From Actinomadura kijaniata NBRC 14229 (GTDB lineage Bacteria > Actinomycetota > Actinomycetes > Streptosporangiales > Streptosporangiaceae): 64,000 bases of DNA. Positions 10,102 through 18,062 of the stretch are shown one piece after another (within the stretch, counting starts at the first letter, position 1; every line of letters begins with the position of its first letter). Position numbers and translations under genes: made by a program. The stretch is from contig NZ_BCQR01000033.1 in the NCBI RefSeq assembly GCF_001552175.1, positions 18,082 to 82,081 on the forward strand, given 5' to 3'. The notes under the pieces were generated by a model. The model worked only from the letters and a program-made list of their open reading frames with translations. It was not told the DNA's origin and searched no databases.

Positions 10102-10836
10102 TCAGGGAGTGCGGCGGCGGAGGGTGGCGGCGCCGAGGACGAGGGCCAGCAGGACGCAGCCGGTGATGATCAGGACGTCGCGGGCCAGCCCGCCGCTGAA
10201 CGTCGCCTCCCGGCTCACCCGCTGCATGGCGTCCACCGCGTAGGACAGCGGCATCACGTTGGAGATCGCCTCCAGCCAGCCCGCCATCCGGTCGCGCGGC
10301 GTGATCAGCCCGCACAGCAGCACCTGCGGCAGCACGAACGCGGGCATGAACTGCACCGCCTGGAACTCGGTGCGGGCGAACGCGCTGGCCAGCAGCCCGA
10401 GCGCCATGCCCAGCAGCGCGCCCAGCACCGAGACCAGCACCAGCGAGCCGATCGACCCGGCCAGGTCCAGGCCGAGCCAGGTCAGCGAGATCGTCAGCAC
10501 CACCGCGATCTGGGCGCAGGCGACCAGCCCGAACGCCAGCGCGTAGCCGAGCAGCAGGTCGAGCTTGCCGAGCGGCGTGGTCATGAGGCGTTCCAGGGTG
10601 CCGCCGGTGCGTTCGCGCAGCGTGCCGACGCTGGCCACCACGAACATGATCACGAACGGGAACAGGCCGAGCAGCAGCGGGCCGATCCGGTCGAACATCC
10701 CCGGCGTGTCGAAGACGTAGCGCAGCAGGATCATCAGCAGGCTCGGCACGCCGACCAGGAGCCCCAGGGTGCGGTGGTCGTGCCGGAGCTGCGCCAGGAT
10801 GCGCCGCGCCGTGGCAAGCGTGATCGTCAGGCTCAT
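10102..10836 (-). CDS. ABC-2 type transporter permease
   Basis: 244 residues with six hydrophobic segments, beginning TLGLLVGVPSLLMILLRYVF and ending VLIITGCVLLALVLGAATL. The central motif RERTGGTLERLMTTPLGKLDLLLGY is the hallmark of the ABC2-membrane family (a coupling helix after TM2). It pairs with the ATPase gene 55 bp upstream on the same strand, and the two make a DrrAB/NatAB-like exporter. Substrate unknown. Drug, lipid and antibiotic self-resistance roles are all seen in the family. Confidence 0.9.
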   Translation of the reverse strand: MSLTITLATARRILAQLRHDHRTLGLLVGVPSLLMILLRYVFDTPGMFDRIGPLLLGLFPFVIMFVVASVGTLRERTGGTLERLMTTPLGKLDLLLGYALAFGLVACAQIAVVLTISLTWLGLDLAGSIGSLVLVSVLGALLGMALGLLASAFARTEFQAVQFMPAFVLPQVLLCGLITPRDRMAGWLEAISNVMPLSYAVDAMQRVSREATFSGGLARDVLIITGCVLLALVLGAATLRRRTP

Positions 10837-10891
10837 GGCCGTCTCCTCTCCCTCGGTGCGCCGTGGACGGCGCGGTGTGCCACCGGCCCGG

Positions 10892-11623
10892 TCATGAGGG
10901 ACTCGCCGTGGTCTCGGTGATGACGCGGAGGAAGGCGTCCTCCAGGTCGGTCGCGCCGGTGCGGGCGCGCAGGGACTCGGGCGAGCCGTCGGCCAGGATG
11001 CTCCCCTCGCGCATCAGCAGCAGCCGGTCGGTGCGCCCGGCCTCGTCCATGACGTGGCTGGACACGACGAGGGTGACGCCGCGGGCGGCCAGTTCGTGGA
11101 ACAGCTCCCACAGCTCCTGCCGGAGCACCGGGTCGAGGCCGACCGTCGGCTCGTCCAGGACGAGGAGCTCGGGGGAGCCGAGCAGGGCGACCGCGAGGTT
11201 GAGGCGGTTGAGCTGGCCGCCCGACAGGGTCGCGGCGACCTGGTCGCGGTGGCGGCCGAGGCCGACCTCGTCGGTGACGCGGGCGACGTCGCTCCTGGGC
11301 GCGCCGAGGACGGCGGCGAAATAGCGCAGGTTCTCGCTGACGGACAGGTCGGTGTAGACAGCGGGTTTCTGGGTGGAGTAGCCGACGCGGCGGCGCAGCC
11401 CCGGGGACCCGGCGGGCTCGCCGAGGACGGTCACCGTTCCGCTCGCGACGATCTGCACGCCGACCAGCGCGCGCATCAACGTGGTCTTGCCGCATCCGCT
11501 CGGGCCGAGCAGGCCGATGACGGAGCTGCGCGGCACCTCGAACGTGACACCGTGCAGCACCTCCCGGCCCCCGCGCACGACGCGCAGGTCCTGCACACTG
11601 AGCGCGGCCTCGTTTTTCATCAT
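10892..11623 (-). CDS. ABC transporter ATPase of an ABC-2 exporter
   Basis: 243 residues. Walker A GPSGCGKTTL lies near 39-48, the signature LSGGQLNRLNLAVAL near 141, and Walker B ELLVLDEPTVGLD near 160. An H-loop reads VVSSHVMDE. The body, including the DPVLRQELWELFHELAARG segment, is typical of DrrA/CcmA-like ATPases that pair with ABC-2 permeases. Two ATG codons in a row start the protein (MMKNEAAL). There is no Shine-Dalgarno, but a good promoter ends just in front of it, so the mRNA is probably leaderless. The permease follows 55 bp downstream. Confidence 0.92.
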   Translation of the reverse strand: MMKNEAALSVQDLRVVRGGREVLHGVTFEVPRSSVIGLLGPSGCGKTTLMRALVGVQIVASGTVTVLGEPAGSPGLRRRVGYSTQKPAVYTDLSVSENLRYFAAVLGAPRSDVARVTDEVGLGRHRDQVAATLSGGQLNRLNLAVALLGSPELLVLDEPTVGLDPVLRQELWELFHELAARGVTLVVSSHVMDEAGRTDRLLLMREGSILADGSPESLRARTGATDLEDAFLRVITETTASPS

Positions 11624-11630
11624 GTGTTGA

Positions 11631-11658
11631 ATTTAAGTCGCCAGGGGCTCCCGGTCAA
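11631..11658 (-). promoter_or_regulatory. Sigma-70-like promoter giving a leaderless ABC ATPase transcript
   Basis: On the minus strand TTGACC (revcomp of 11653-11658) is followed after 16 nt by TTAAAT (revcomp of 11631-11636). TTAAAT ends 7 nt before the first ATG at 11623. Transcription would therefore begin at or next to the A of the ATG, which fits the missing ribosome-binding site. Confidence 0.55.
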
Positions 11659-11793
11659 CCCCCTCGAAGCCCCGAAGACCACCATGGCCAGCCCGAAAAC
11701 CCGTCCGAGACCGAAACTTTGCAGGCTCCGTGTCGTAGTGGCCTCTGATTGGCGTGGAGCGCCAGGTGGGTGGGCCTTTGCGGGGATGTCGCG

Positions 11794-12085
11794 TTAGTGC
11801 TGGGCGCGGTACGGCGAGGCCACCGAAGGTGGTCTCCCCGCGTTCTCGCCCGAGGAGATCGTGAGCTCGGCGGCGATCTCAGGCACTGCGACGCCCTCGA
11901 CGCGCAGTGCCAGGGCGAAGGTGAACATGTCGCCGCCGACCGCCTTGGGACGGCCGCGGTCGACCGGCCCTCCAGGGTCTTGTCGCGGATGTGGTCATGG
12001 TCCATCCACGCTGACCGCCAGGGCCGCGAACAACAGCGCACCCAGTCCGCCTGGGGTCCAGTTCCACCTTCACATTCCTGGTCGT
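11794..12085 (-). pseudogene. Decayed serine recombinase (resolvase/invertase) remnant
   Basis: Pieces of a resolvase C-terminal half can be read on the minus strand in different frames. A GLGALLFAALA stretch corresponds to the family's GRLLFxxFAALAEFE. HDHIRDKTLEG corresponds to the helix-E region, normally (D)xIRExTLEGL. DRGRPKAVGGDMFTFALALR and VEGVAVPEIAAELTIS follow, the start of the Hin-type DNA-binding domain, ending at a TAA (TTA at 11794-11796). At least two frameshifts separate the pieces and the catalytic N-terminal domain is gone. This is a relic of a mobile element beside the S1 protease gene. Confidence 0.6.
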
Positions 12086-12200
12086 GCCTCCCAGCGCATT
12101 AAGCGATCGCCCATCAAGCGTCAAGGACCTCCGTCTCTTTAAAAAACATCATCGTCTGCTTGAATGGGCGCGTCTTGTTCCCCCCAAGGAGTGAGTGAAA

Positions 12201-12998
12201 ATGCCCAGCTTCATGCGCAAGGCCGGTGTCCTGACCGCGACGATGGCGGCGATGGCGGCCGCGCTGATCGCTCCCGCGACCTCCGCGGCCCCTGCGGCCC
12301 AGGCCGACACCCGCTACCCGATCGGCGGTGGCACCGGGATCTTCCAGCAGTTCGTGCAGACGCCGTCGGGAGCGAAGATCAAGAGCTGTACGTTGACGGC
12401 GGTCGGCTATGACAACGCCGGCAACCTGGTGGGACTGACCAACGCGCACTGCTTCGTCGACGACGCGGGAAACAAGGTGCACGGCGACAAGGTCTACCTC
12501 GACAGGTCTCCGCACGGCACCTTCTTCGCCCCCGCCCCGTTGCCCAGCAGCCTTGAGTTCCTCGAGGTCGGCGTGATCGGCGAGGTGACCTACATCAGCG
12601 AGGGCAACGGTTACTACACCGGCGGTGTGGCGGGCCCCGACTACGCCGTGATCAAGTTCGACCCGACCAAGGTGGCCCCGACGAACACGGTCAACAGCCC
12701 GTCGGGCTCGGTGACCATCACCTCACTCGGCCCCCGCCCCGCCGTCGGCACCCGCCTGTGCAAGATGGGCCACCGGACCGGAAAGACCTGCGGCAACGTC
12801 ACCGGCCACGGCCCGGCCGGCATCGGCCGCTTCATCAGCGTCATCGCCACCAACGGCGGCGACTCCGGCGGCCCCGTCGTCGACGGGACCACCCTCGTCG
12901 GCAACCTCTGGGGCTTCCCCGGCCACACCTCGATCGAGTTCATCATCGGCGACATGAACGCCCGAGGCGGTGTGGGCGCAGGCTTCCACCTCGCCTGA
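12201..12998 (+). CDS. Secreted S1-family (chymotrypsin-like) serine protease
   Basis: 265 residues. A signal peptide spans about 1-29 (MRKAGVLTATMAAMAAALIA, then a TSA-A-type cleavage site), with a short propeptide-like stretch after it. The catalytic triad is visible: His83 in LTNAHC, Asp147 in GPDYAVI, and Ser222 in NGGDSGGPV. Three cysteines (C84, C187, C197) suggest a disulphide between C187 and C197. AAGGAG at 12186-12191 lies 9 nt before the ATG at 12201 and only 3 nt before the upstream GTG, which decides the start. The 5' flank at 12130-12170 is locally A/T-rich and the gene sits next to a dead recombinase, so acquisition by transfer is possible. Confidence 0.9.
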   Translation: MPSFMRKAGVLTATMAAMAAALIAPATSAAPAAQADTRYPIGGGTGIFQQFVQTPSGAKIKSCTLTAVGYDNAGNLVGLTNAHCFVDDAGNKVHGDKVYLDRSPHGTFFAPAPLPSSLEFLEVGVIGEVTYISEGNGYYTGGVAGPDYAVIKFDPTKVAPTNTVNSPSGSVTITSLGPRPAVGTRLCKMGHRTGKTCGNVTGHGPAGIGRFISVIATNGGDSGGPVVDGTTLVGNLWGFPGHTSIEFIIGDMNARGGVGAGFHLA

Positions 12999-13136
12999 CC
13001 TGCCGCCCCCGGCCCGGCGGCGCCCGCCCCCGCGGTGGGCACCGCCCGCCGTCGTGGTTCCTGGATCGCCACGTGCCGACGCGGGCCTCGCGGAGTTCGC
13101 CGCGGTGCGGGGAAAGGGACGCCCGGAACGAGGGCG

Positions 13137-13946
13137 TCAGCCCAGGTAGCGCTGGAGGGTCGGGCCCAGCAGCTCCACCAGCTCGTCCTCGGTCAGGGAG
13201 GCGATCGGCTCGACCTTCAGGACGTAGCGCAGCATCGCCACGCCGATCATCTGGCCGACGGCGGCGTTCACGCGTTCCAGCGGGATGCCGCGCAGCTCGC
13301 TGGCGCGGGCGAACAGCGCCGACGAGACGAACTCGCGCATCATCGCGGCGGCCTTCTCGTTGGTCATGGCCGACCGCAGCATCGCCAGGATCGGCGCGCG
13401 CCCCTCGGGGTCGTCCCAGATCCGGTGGAAGACGCGGACCATCGTCTCGCCGAGCTCCTCGCGCGGAGCGCTCATGACCACCGGCATCAGCTCGGCCGGG
13501 TCGATCGGGAAGCGCATGGCGGCGATGAACACGCCCTCCTTGCTCCCGTAGAAGTGGTGCACGAGGGCGGGGTCCACCCCGGCGGCGCGGGCAATGGCGC
13601 GCAGCGACGCCCCGTCGTAGCCCTTCTCCGCGAACAGCCCGCGGGCGGCGGCCAGGATCTCCTCGCGGGTCTCGGTGGGCCCGGGGCGGCGGCCCCGGCC
13701 CGGCGGGCGGCCGCGCCGCCGCCCGCCCTCGACCCTGGCGTCGACCTTGGCACCGACGTCCAGCGCCCCGGACGGTGCTTCGGACGGTGCCTCGCCGACC
13801 TCGACGTCCACCTTCGCGCCGACGTCCACCTTCGCGCCGGAGCCCGTCTTCGTGCCGGGATCCGTCTCCGCGCCCGCGTCCGTCCCGGCCGACGCGTCCT
13901 GGTCGCCGGTCCCGGCGGGCGGGTCGGGATGCGTCGTCTCCGTCAC
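13137..13946 (-). CDS. TetR-family regulator with an acidic, repetitive N-terminal extension
   Basis: 269 residues from a GTG whose last bases form a GTGA overlap with the isomerase stop. Residues 1-85 are low complexity (repeats of GAKVDV, then [14 protein letters not shown], a basic AT-hook-like patch). The TetR domain follows ([48 protein letters not shown]), with the HTH near 115-140 and a TetR C-terminal ligand domain. Ordinary relatives start at about the TREEIL segment, so the first 85 residues are an add-on. A shorter internal start cannot be excluded, but the overlap with the upstream gene favours this one. Regulated genes probably include the upstream isomerase. Confidence 0.85.
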   Translation of the reverse strand: MTETTHPDPPAGTGDQDASAGTDAGAETDPGTKTGSGAKVDVGAKVDVEVGEAPSEAPSGALDVGAKVDARVEGGRRRGRPPGRGRRPGPTETREEILAAARGLFAEKGYDGASLRAIARAAGVDPALVHHFYGSKEGVFIAAMRFPIDPAELMPVVMSAPREELGETMVRVFHRIWDDPEGRAPILAMLRSAMTNEKAAAMMREFVSSALFARASELRGIPLERVNAAVGQMIGVAMLRYVLKVEPIASLTEDELVELLGPTLQRYLG

Positions 13947-14827
13947 GGCGCGCCCTTGCGGGAGACCTCGCCGCCGGCGGTGACCTCCCAGGTGCGGTCG
14001 GCGGCGGCCAGGTGCAGGCGGGCGAACGCCAGGGACTCGGCGAGCGCCTCGACGCGGTCCTCGCGGGAGTCGGAGCGGCGGGTGTTGACCTCCAGGACGA
14101 TGTGGCCGCGGAAGGCGCGTTCGGCCAGGCGCTCCAGGAGGGGGCCGCAGGGCTGGTTGCCGCGGCCGGGGACCAGGTGCTCGTCCTTGTTGGTGATGCC
14201 GACGCCGTCGGCCAGGTGGATGTGGCGGAGCCGGTCGCCGAGCTGGTCGGCCATCTCCAGGGCGTCGGACTTGGACACGGCGGTGTGCGACAGGTCCAGG
14301 GTCACGAACGGGAAGTCCTGGTCGACGGGGTTCCAGTCGGGCAGGTACATGCCCGCCTCGGCGCCGCGCGCCTTGAGGGGGAACATGTTCTCCACGCAGA
14401 ACCGGACGTCGGTTTCGTCCTGCATGCGGGCCAGGCCCTCGACGAACTCGCGGGCGTACTCGCGCTGCCAGCGGAACGGCGGGTGCACCACGACGACCTC
14501 GGCCCCGAGCTCCTCGGCGACCTCCTTGGAGCGGACCAGCTTGCCCCACGGGTCGCGGCCCCAGACGCGCTGGGTGAGCAGCAGGCAGGGCGCGTGGATC
14601 GACTTGATCGGTACCTGGTGGTAGTCCGACAGGCGGCGCAGCACGTTGAGGTCCTGCGAGGAGGCGTCGGTGGACACCATGACCTCGACGCCGTCGTAGC
14701 CGAGAAGGGCCGCGATCTCGAACGCGGCGGGCACCTTCTCCGGGTAGACCGAGGCGGTGGACAGCGTGATGGGAGCGTCCGGAACGCGGATCGCTGGTGG
14801 AACGGCGCCGTTGTGCTGCGGGGTCAA
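13943..14827 (-). CDS. Sugar-phosphate isomerase/epimerase family TIM-barrel protein
   Basis: 294 residues of the xylose-isomerase-like / AP-endonuclease-2 fold. Barrel signatures include [33 protein letters not shown] and the metal-site segments [24 protein letters not shown] and VLEVNTRR. Glu, Asp, His and Glu residues that could form the usual divalent metal site are all present. The substrate is not known for this actinobacterial group. Its stop overlaps the TetR start (GTGA), so the two are co-translated. It diverges from the methyltransferase gene at 14991. Confidence 0.82.
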   Translation of the reverse strand: MTPQHNGAVPPAIRVPDAPITLSTASVYPEKVPAAFEIAALLGYDGVEVMVSTDASSQDLNVLRRLSDYHQVPIKSIHAPCLLLTQRVWGRDPWGKLVRSKEVAEELGAEVVVVHPPFRWQREYAREFVEGLARMQDETDVRFCVENMFPLKARGAEAGMYLPDWNPVDQDFPFVTLDLSHTAVSKSDALEMADQLGDRLRHIHLADGVGITNKDEHLVPGRGNQPCGPLLERLAERAFRGHIVLEVNTRRSDSREDRVEALAESLAFARLHLAAADRTWEVTAGGEVSRKGAP

Positions 14828-14990
14828 GGCTCCCTCGCGGTGGTCGCTCGGCAGTGTCGGGGCGCTCGCCGCCCGGCGGGCCCGCGATGGTCGTTCCCGC
14901 TACGGCGGCGCTACGCAACGGAAAGCCTATGCGCCCGCGACGGCGAAGAAACCCTCACCCCCGAGTGATCCTCATTTCTTGACGTGGGCG

Positions 14991-15707
14991 ATGACTACTC
15001 TCTGTTCCGTGGTCGAGATCGCGCCCGGAGCCGTGCCCAGCCCCAACATCTGGAACTCCCCCCAGGTCTATGAGATCGAGAATCGCGCCGTGGACCCCGA
15101 CGGCGTCCTCGAACCGGCGATGTGGGCGCTGCGCCCGTGGGACGGCGCGACGGTGCTGGATCTGGGGTGCGGCACCGGCTTCCACCTGCCGGCGTTCGCG
15201 CGGAAGGCCGCGCGTGTGGTGGGTGTGGAGCCGCACGCGGGGCTGGCTGCGGCCGCGCGGCGGCGGACCGCGGGGCTACCGAACGTCACCGTTCGTGTCG
15301 GCGCGGCGCAGGCGCTTCCGCTTCCGGACAGTTCGGTGGACGTCGTGCACGTGCGGTGGGCGTACTTCTTCGGGCCGGGCTGCGAGCCGGGGCTGGCCGA
15401 GCTGGACCGGGTGCTGCGGCGCGGCGGGGCGGCGTTCGTGATCGACAACGACGCCACGCGGTCGACGTTCGGACGGTGGTTCCGGCGCGGGCTGCCGTCG
15501 TACGACCCGGCGGCGGTAGAGCGGTTCTGGGCGCGGCAGGGGTTCCGGCGCGAACCGTTGACGATCAGGTGGGCGTTCGGGAGCCGGGCGGACTTCGCGG
15601 CCGTGCTGAGGATCGAGTTCCCCGAGGCGCTGGCCGAGGAGTTCCTGGCCGAGGAGCCGGGGCTGGAGATCGACTACGCGGTCAACCTGTGGTGGCGGTA
15701 CTACTGA
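14991..15707 (+). CDS. Class I SAM-dependent methyltransferase
   Basis: 238 residues. Motif I is VLDLGCGTGFHLPAFA, with the acidic end of beta-2 in VVGVEPH, then LPLPDSSVDVVHVRWAYFFG (motif II/III) and a post-motif LDRVLRRGGAAFVIDND. This is the Methyltransf-11 class of small-molecule or lipid methylases. The ATG at 14991 has no obvious Shine-Dalgarno, and a GTG at 15009 (giving VEIAPGAVPSPN) is an equally good start. The substrate domain after 150 is short and rich in Arg/Trp/Phe. It is divergently arranged with the isomerase/TetR operon across 163 bp. Confidence 0.85.
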   Translation: MTTLCSVVEIAPGAVPSPNIWNSPQVYEIENRAVDPDGVLEPAMWALRPWDGATVLDLGCGTGFHLPAFARKAARVVGVEPHAGLAAAARRRTAGLPNVTVRVGAAQALPLPDSSVDVVHVRWAYFFGPGCEPGLAELDRVLRRGGAAFVIDNDATRSTFGRWFRRGLPSYDPAAVERFWARQGFRREPLTIRWAFGSRADFAAVLRIEFPEALAEEFLAEEPGLEIDYAVNLWWRYY

Positions 15708-15719
15708 CGGAAATGACTG

Positions 15720-15744
15720 GTGGGTCACATCCGTGGGGACCCAC
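15720..15744 (+). terminator. Hairpin after the methyltransferase gene
   Basis: GTGGGTC (15720-15726) pairs with GACCCAC (15738-15744) around an 11-nt loop, 13 nt after the methyltransferase stop. There is no T-run, as is usual in this group of bacteria. Confidence 0.4.
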
Positions 15745-15763
15745 TGGCCACTACTGGACTCCC

Positions 15764-15777
15764 TATACAACAATTGT
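15764..15777 (+). promoter_or_regulatory. A/T-rich promoter element and ACAATTGT palindrome
   Basis: TATACA at 15764-15769 is a good -10 candidate for the hydrolase gene at 15846. The adjoining ACAATTGT (15770-15777) is a perfect palindrome in an otherwise GC-rich stretch and could be an operator half-set. No convincing -35 is seen. Confidence 0.35.
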
Positions 15778-15845
15778 CCGACTCATGGCTTTTGCGCCGT
15801 GCCGGGCGGGGCCCGGCACGGCACCCGCGACAGGGGAGGTCGGAC

Positions 15846-16922
15846 ATGGGACGTGCCGCCAGGACGAGCCGCAACATCCTCGCCGTGACCGCGCTCGGCG
15901 CGGGCACCGGGGCCGCGCTGGGCGGGGCCGGGCTGCTCGCCCAGCGGCGCGCCGTGCGGCGGCTCCGGCTGCGGCCCGACCCCTACGCGGGCGAGCCGTT
16001 CGGCGCGCTGCGCGGGCGTCCGGTGGCGGTGCGCGCCGACGACGGCACCCGCCTGTACGCCGAGATCGACGACGCGGACCGCACCGACCTGGCGGTGGTG
16101 TTCTCGCACGGCTGGACCCTGACCCAGGACTCCTGGCACTTCCAGCGCCGGGCGCTGCGGGGGCTGGGCCGGCTGGTGTTCTGGGACCAGCGCGGGCACG
16201 GGCGCTCCGACGGCGGGGCGCGCGACGAGTACGGGCTGCCGCGCCTGGCGCACGACCTGAAGGCCGTGATCGACCAGACCGTGCCCGAGGACACGCCGGT
16301 GGTGCTGGTCGGGCACTCGATGGGCGGCATGACGACCATGCGGTTCGCCGACGAGTACCCCGAGCTGATCGGCCGCAAGGTGGTCGCGGTCGGGCTGCTG
16401 TGCACCTCCTCCGGCGGGCTCGGGCAGGCCACGCTGGGGCTCCCGGCGGCGCTGGCGCGGGTCACCCAGCGGGTGGTGCCGCGCGCGCTGCGGGCCGTCG
16501 GGGCGGGCGCGACGGCGATCGAACGGGTGCGCCACCTGGGCCGGACCGGGACGATGCTGTTCGAGGACCTGGTGGCGTTCGGGCCGGACGCCAGCCCGGC
16601 GGCGGTCGCGTTCGCCGAGCAGATGGCGGCCGAGACCCGGATGGACGCGCTGATCGACTTCTTCCACTCGATGATCACTCATGAGGTGATCAGCGACTGC
16701 GCCACGCTCGGCGAGGTGGACACGCTGGTCATCGGCGCGGAGAACGACATGCTCACCCCCGTCGCGCACAGCGCGAAGATCGCCGACTGCGTGCCGTCGG
16801 CCCGGCTGGAGGTCATCCCGGTGTCGGGGCACATGGCGATGCTGGAGCGGCCGAGCGTCGTCTCGGACCATCTCGGCGACCTGATCGAACGCGCCCGCAA
16901 GTCGCTGGAGGCCCCGGCCTAG
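15846..16922 (+). CDS. Alpha/beta hydrolase with N-terminal membrane anchor
   Basis: 358 residues from the ATG at 15846, with GGGAGG 6 nt upstream. A short N-terminal hydrophobic segment (NILAVTALGAGTGAALGGAGLLA) may be a signal anchor. Hydrolase landmarks are SHGWTLTQDSWHFQ (oxyanion loop HG), WDQRGHGRSDGG, the nucleophile elbow VGHSMGGMT with Ser, and VSGHMAMLE with the catalytic His near the end. LVIGAENDMLTP carries the acid. This resembles the hydrolase found next to alr/tsaE in many actinomycetes, though those genes are absent here. The stop shares CTAG with the convergent SGNH gene. Confidence 0.87.
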   Translation: MGRAARTSRNILAVTALGAGTGAALGGAGLLAQRRAVRRLRLRPDPYAGEPFGALRGRPVAVRADDGTRLYAEIDDADRTDLAVVFSHGWTLTQDSWHFQRRALRGLGRLVFWDQRGHGRSDGGARDEYGLPRLAHDLKAVIDQTVPEDTPVVLVGHSMGGMTTMRFADEYPELIGRKVVAVGLLCTSSGGLGQATLGLPAALARVTQRVVPRALRAVGAGATAIERVRHLGRTGTMLFEDLVAFGPDASPAAVAFAEQMAAETRMDALIDFFHSMITHEVISDCATLGEVDTLVIGAENDMLTPVAHSAKIADCVPSARLEVIPVSGHMAMLERPSVVSDHLGDLIERARKSLEAPA

Positions 16923-17863
16923 ACGTCGCGGGAGGCGTTCAGCGCCTTCACGACCCGGTCGGCGACCTCGCGCATCCCGGCGGCGTTCGGGTGGATGGGC
17001 GCGGCCGGCGAGGTGAGGACGATGCCCTCGACCCACTTGCGGTCGGAGGCGGCGCACATGTCGTGGCCGAGCCCGTTCTCGTAGGCGTCGACGAACGTGG
17101 CGCCGCTCGCCTTCGCCTGCTCGGCGAGCATGGCGTTCAGGCGGCGCTCGACGCCGTCCAGGAACGCCAGGTCGCCCTGCGCGATCGGCACCACCGGCCA
17201 GCAGCCGGGGCGCTCGGGCACCAGCCGCAGGTAGCCCACGACCAGCACCTTCGCCTGCGGGGCCCGGGTGCGGATCCCGTTCAGGACGGCGGCGACCTTC
17301 GGCGTGGTCTCCTTGATCCGCTGGTCGATCGTGGTGCCGTAGCGGGCGGTGCACGGCGCGCCGAGGGGGTTGGTCGCGCTCGCCAGGCCGCAGCCGATCG
17401 AGATCTCGCCGAAGCCGATGTCGTTGCCGCCGATCCCCACGGTGACCAGCGAGGTGTCGGCGGTGACGGCGCTGAGCTGGGGCGGGTTGACGCCGAGCGG
17501 GGTGCGCTGCGAGGCGGTCATGTCGGTCGTCTTCGCGCCGCTGCAACTGACGTCGGTCAGCCTGGCCTTGACGCGCTCAGCGACCAGGGACGGATAGTTG
17601 CGGTTGGAACGCATGCAGCCCGCCGGGGTGCCGTGCTGCTTCGGGATGAGCGGACCCGCGGTGAACGAGTCGCCGAGCGCCACATAGCGCTCCCCCTCCC
17701 AGCGCGCCGCCGTACCGCCCGCCGACACCGTGCCGCCCACCGACACCGCGCCGCCCGCGGCCGCCGCGCTGCCCGCGACCGCCGCGTTGCCCGCGACCGC
17801 CGAGGCCGCCAACGTCAACGACGCCGCCCCGAGCCCCAGAACCTTCTTCACCCGCATGACCAT
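16919..17863 (-). CDS. Secreted SGNH/GDSL hydrolase (lipase/esterase)
   Basis: 314 residues from the ATG at 17863 (MVMRVKKVLGLGAASLTLAASAVAG). A GGAGAGG lies just upstream, and the ATG two codons later is also possible. The signal peptide is followed by an Ala/Gly/Val repeat-like linker (AAVAGSAAAAGGAVSVGGTVSAGGTAARWEG). Catalytic blocks are all present: GDSFTAG (Ser), the block II Gly in SCSGAKTTDM, GIGGND (Asn) and IHPNAAG (His). Six cysteines in the mature part suggest three disulphides, as in the Streptomyces lipase relatives. Acts outside the cell on esters. Confidence 0.9.
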   Translation of the reverse strand: MVMRVKKVLGLGAASLTLAASAVAGNAAVAGSAAAAGGAVSVGGTVSAGGTAARWEGERYVALGDSFTAGPLIPKQHGTPAGCMRSNRNYPSLVAERVKARLTDVSCSGAKTTDMTASQRTPLGVNPPQLSAVTADTSLVTVGIGGNDIGFGEISIGCGLASATNPLGAPCTARYGTTIDQRIKETTPKVAAVLNGIRTRAPQAKVLVVGYLRLVPERPGCWPVVPIAQGDLAFLDGVERRLNAMLAEQAKASGATFVDAYENGLGHDMCAASDRKWVEGIVLTSPAAPIHPNAAGMREVADRVVKALNASRDV

Positions 17864-18062
17864 CGGTCCTCTCCGCCGGAGCCGCGCCGCGCACAGGGCC
17901 TTCCCTGAGCAGACAACCGGTACCGACGCTTGGTCAACATAGGTGTCCAAAGCTGGCCGTCACCACTCGAACACCAGAAGTAACGCAGGTTTTGCCTGGT
18001 CGCCACGGTTCCTCGGTTCCGGGCGGCGCGAACTGTCGGTGGCGCGGCCTACCCTTCCGGTC

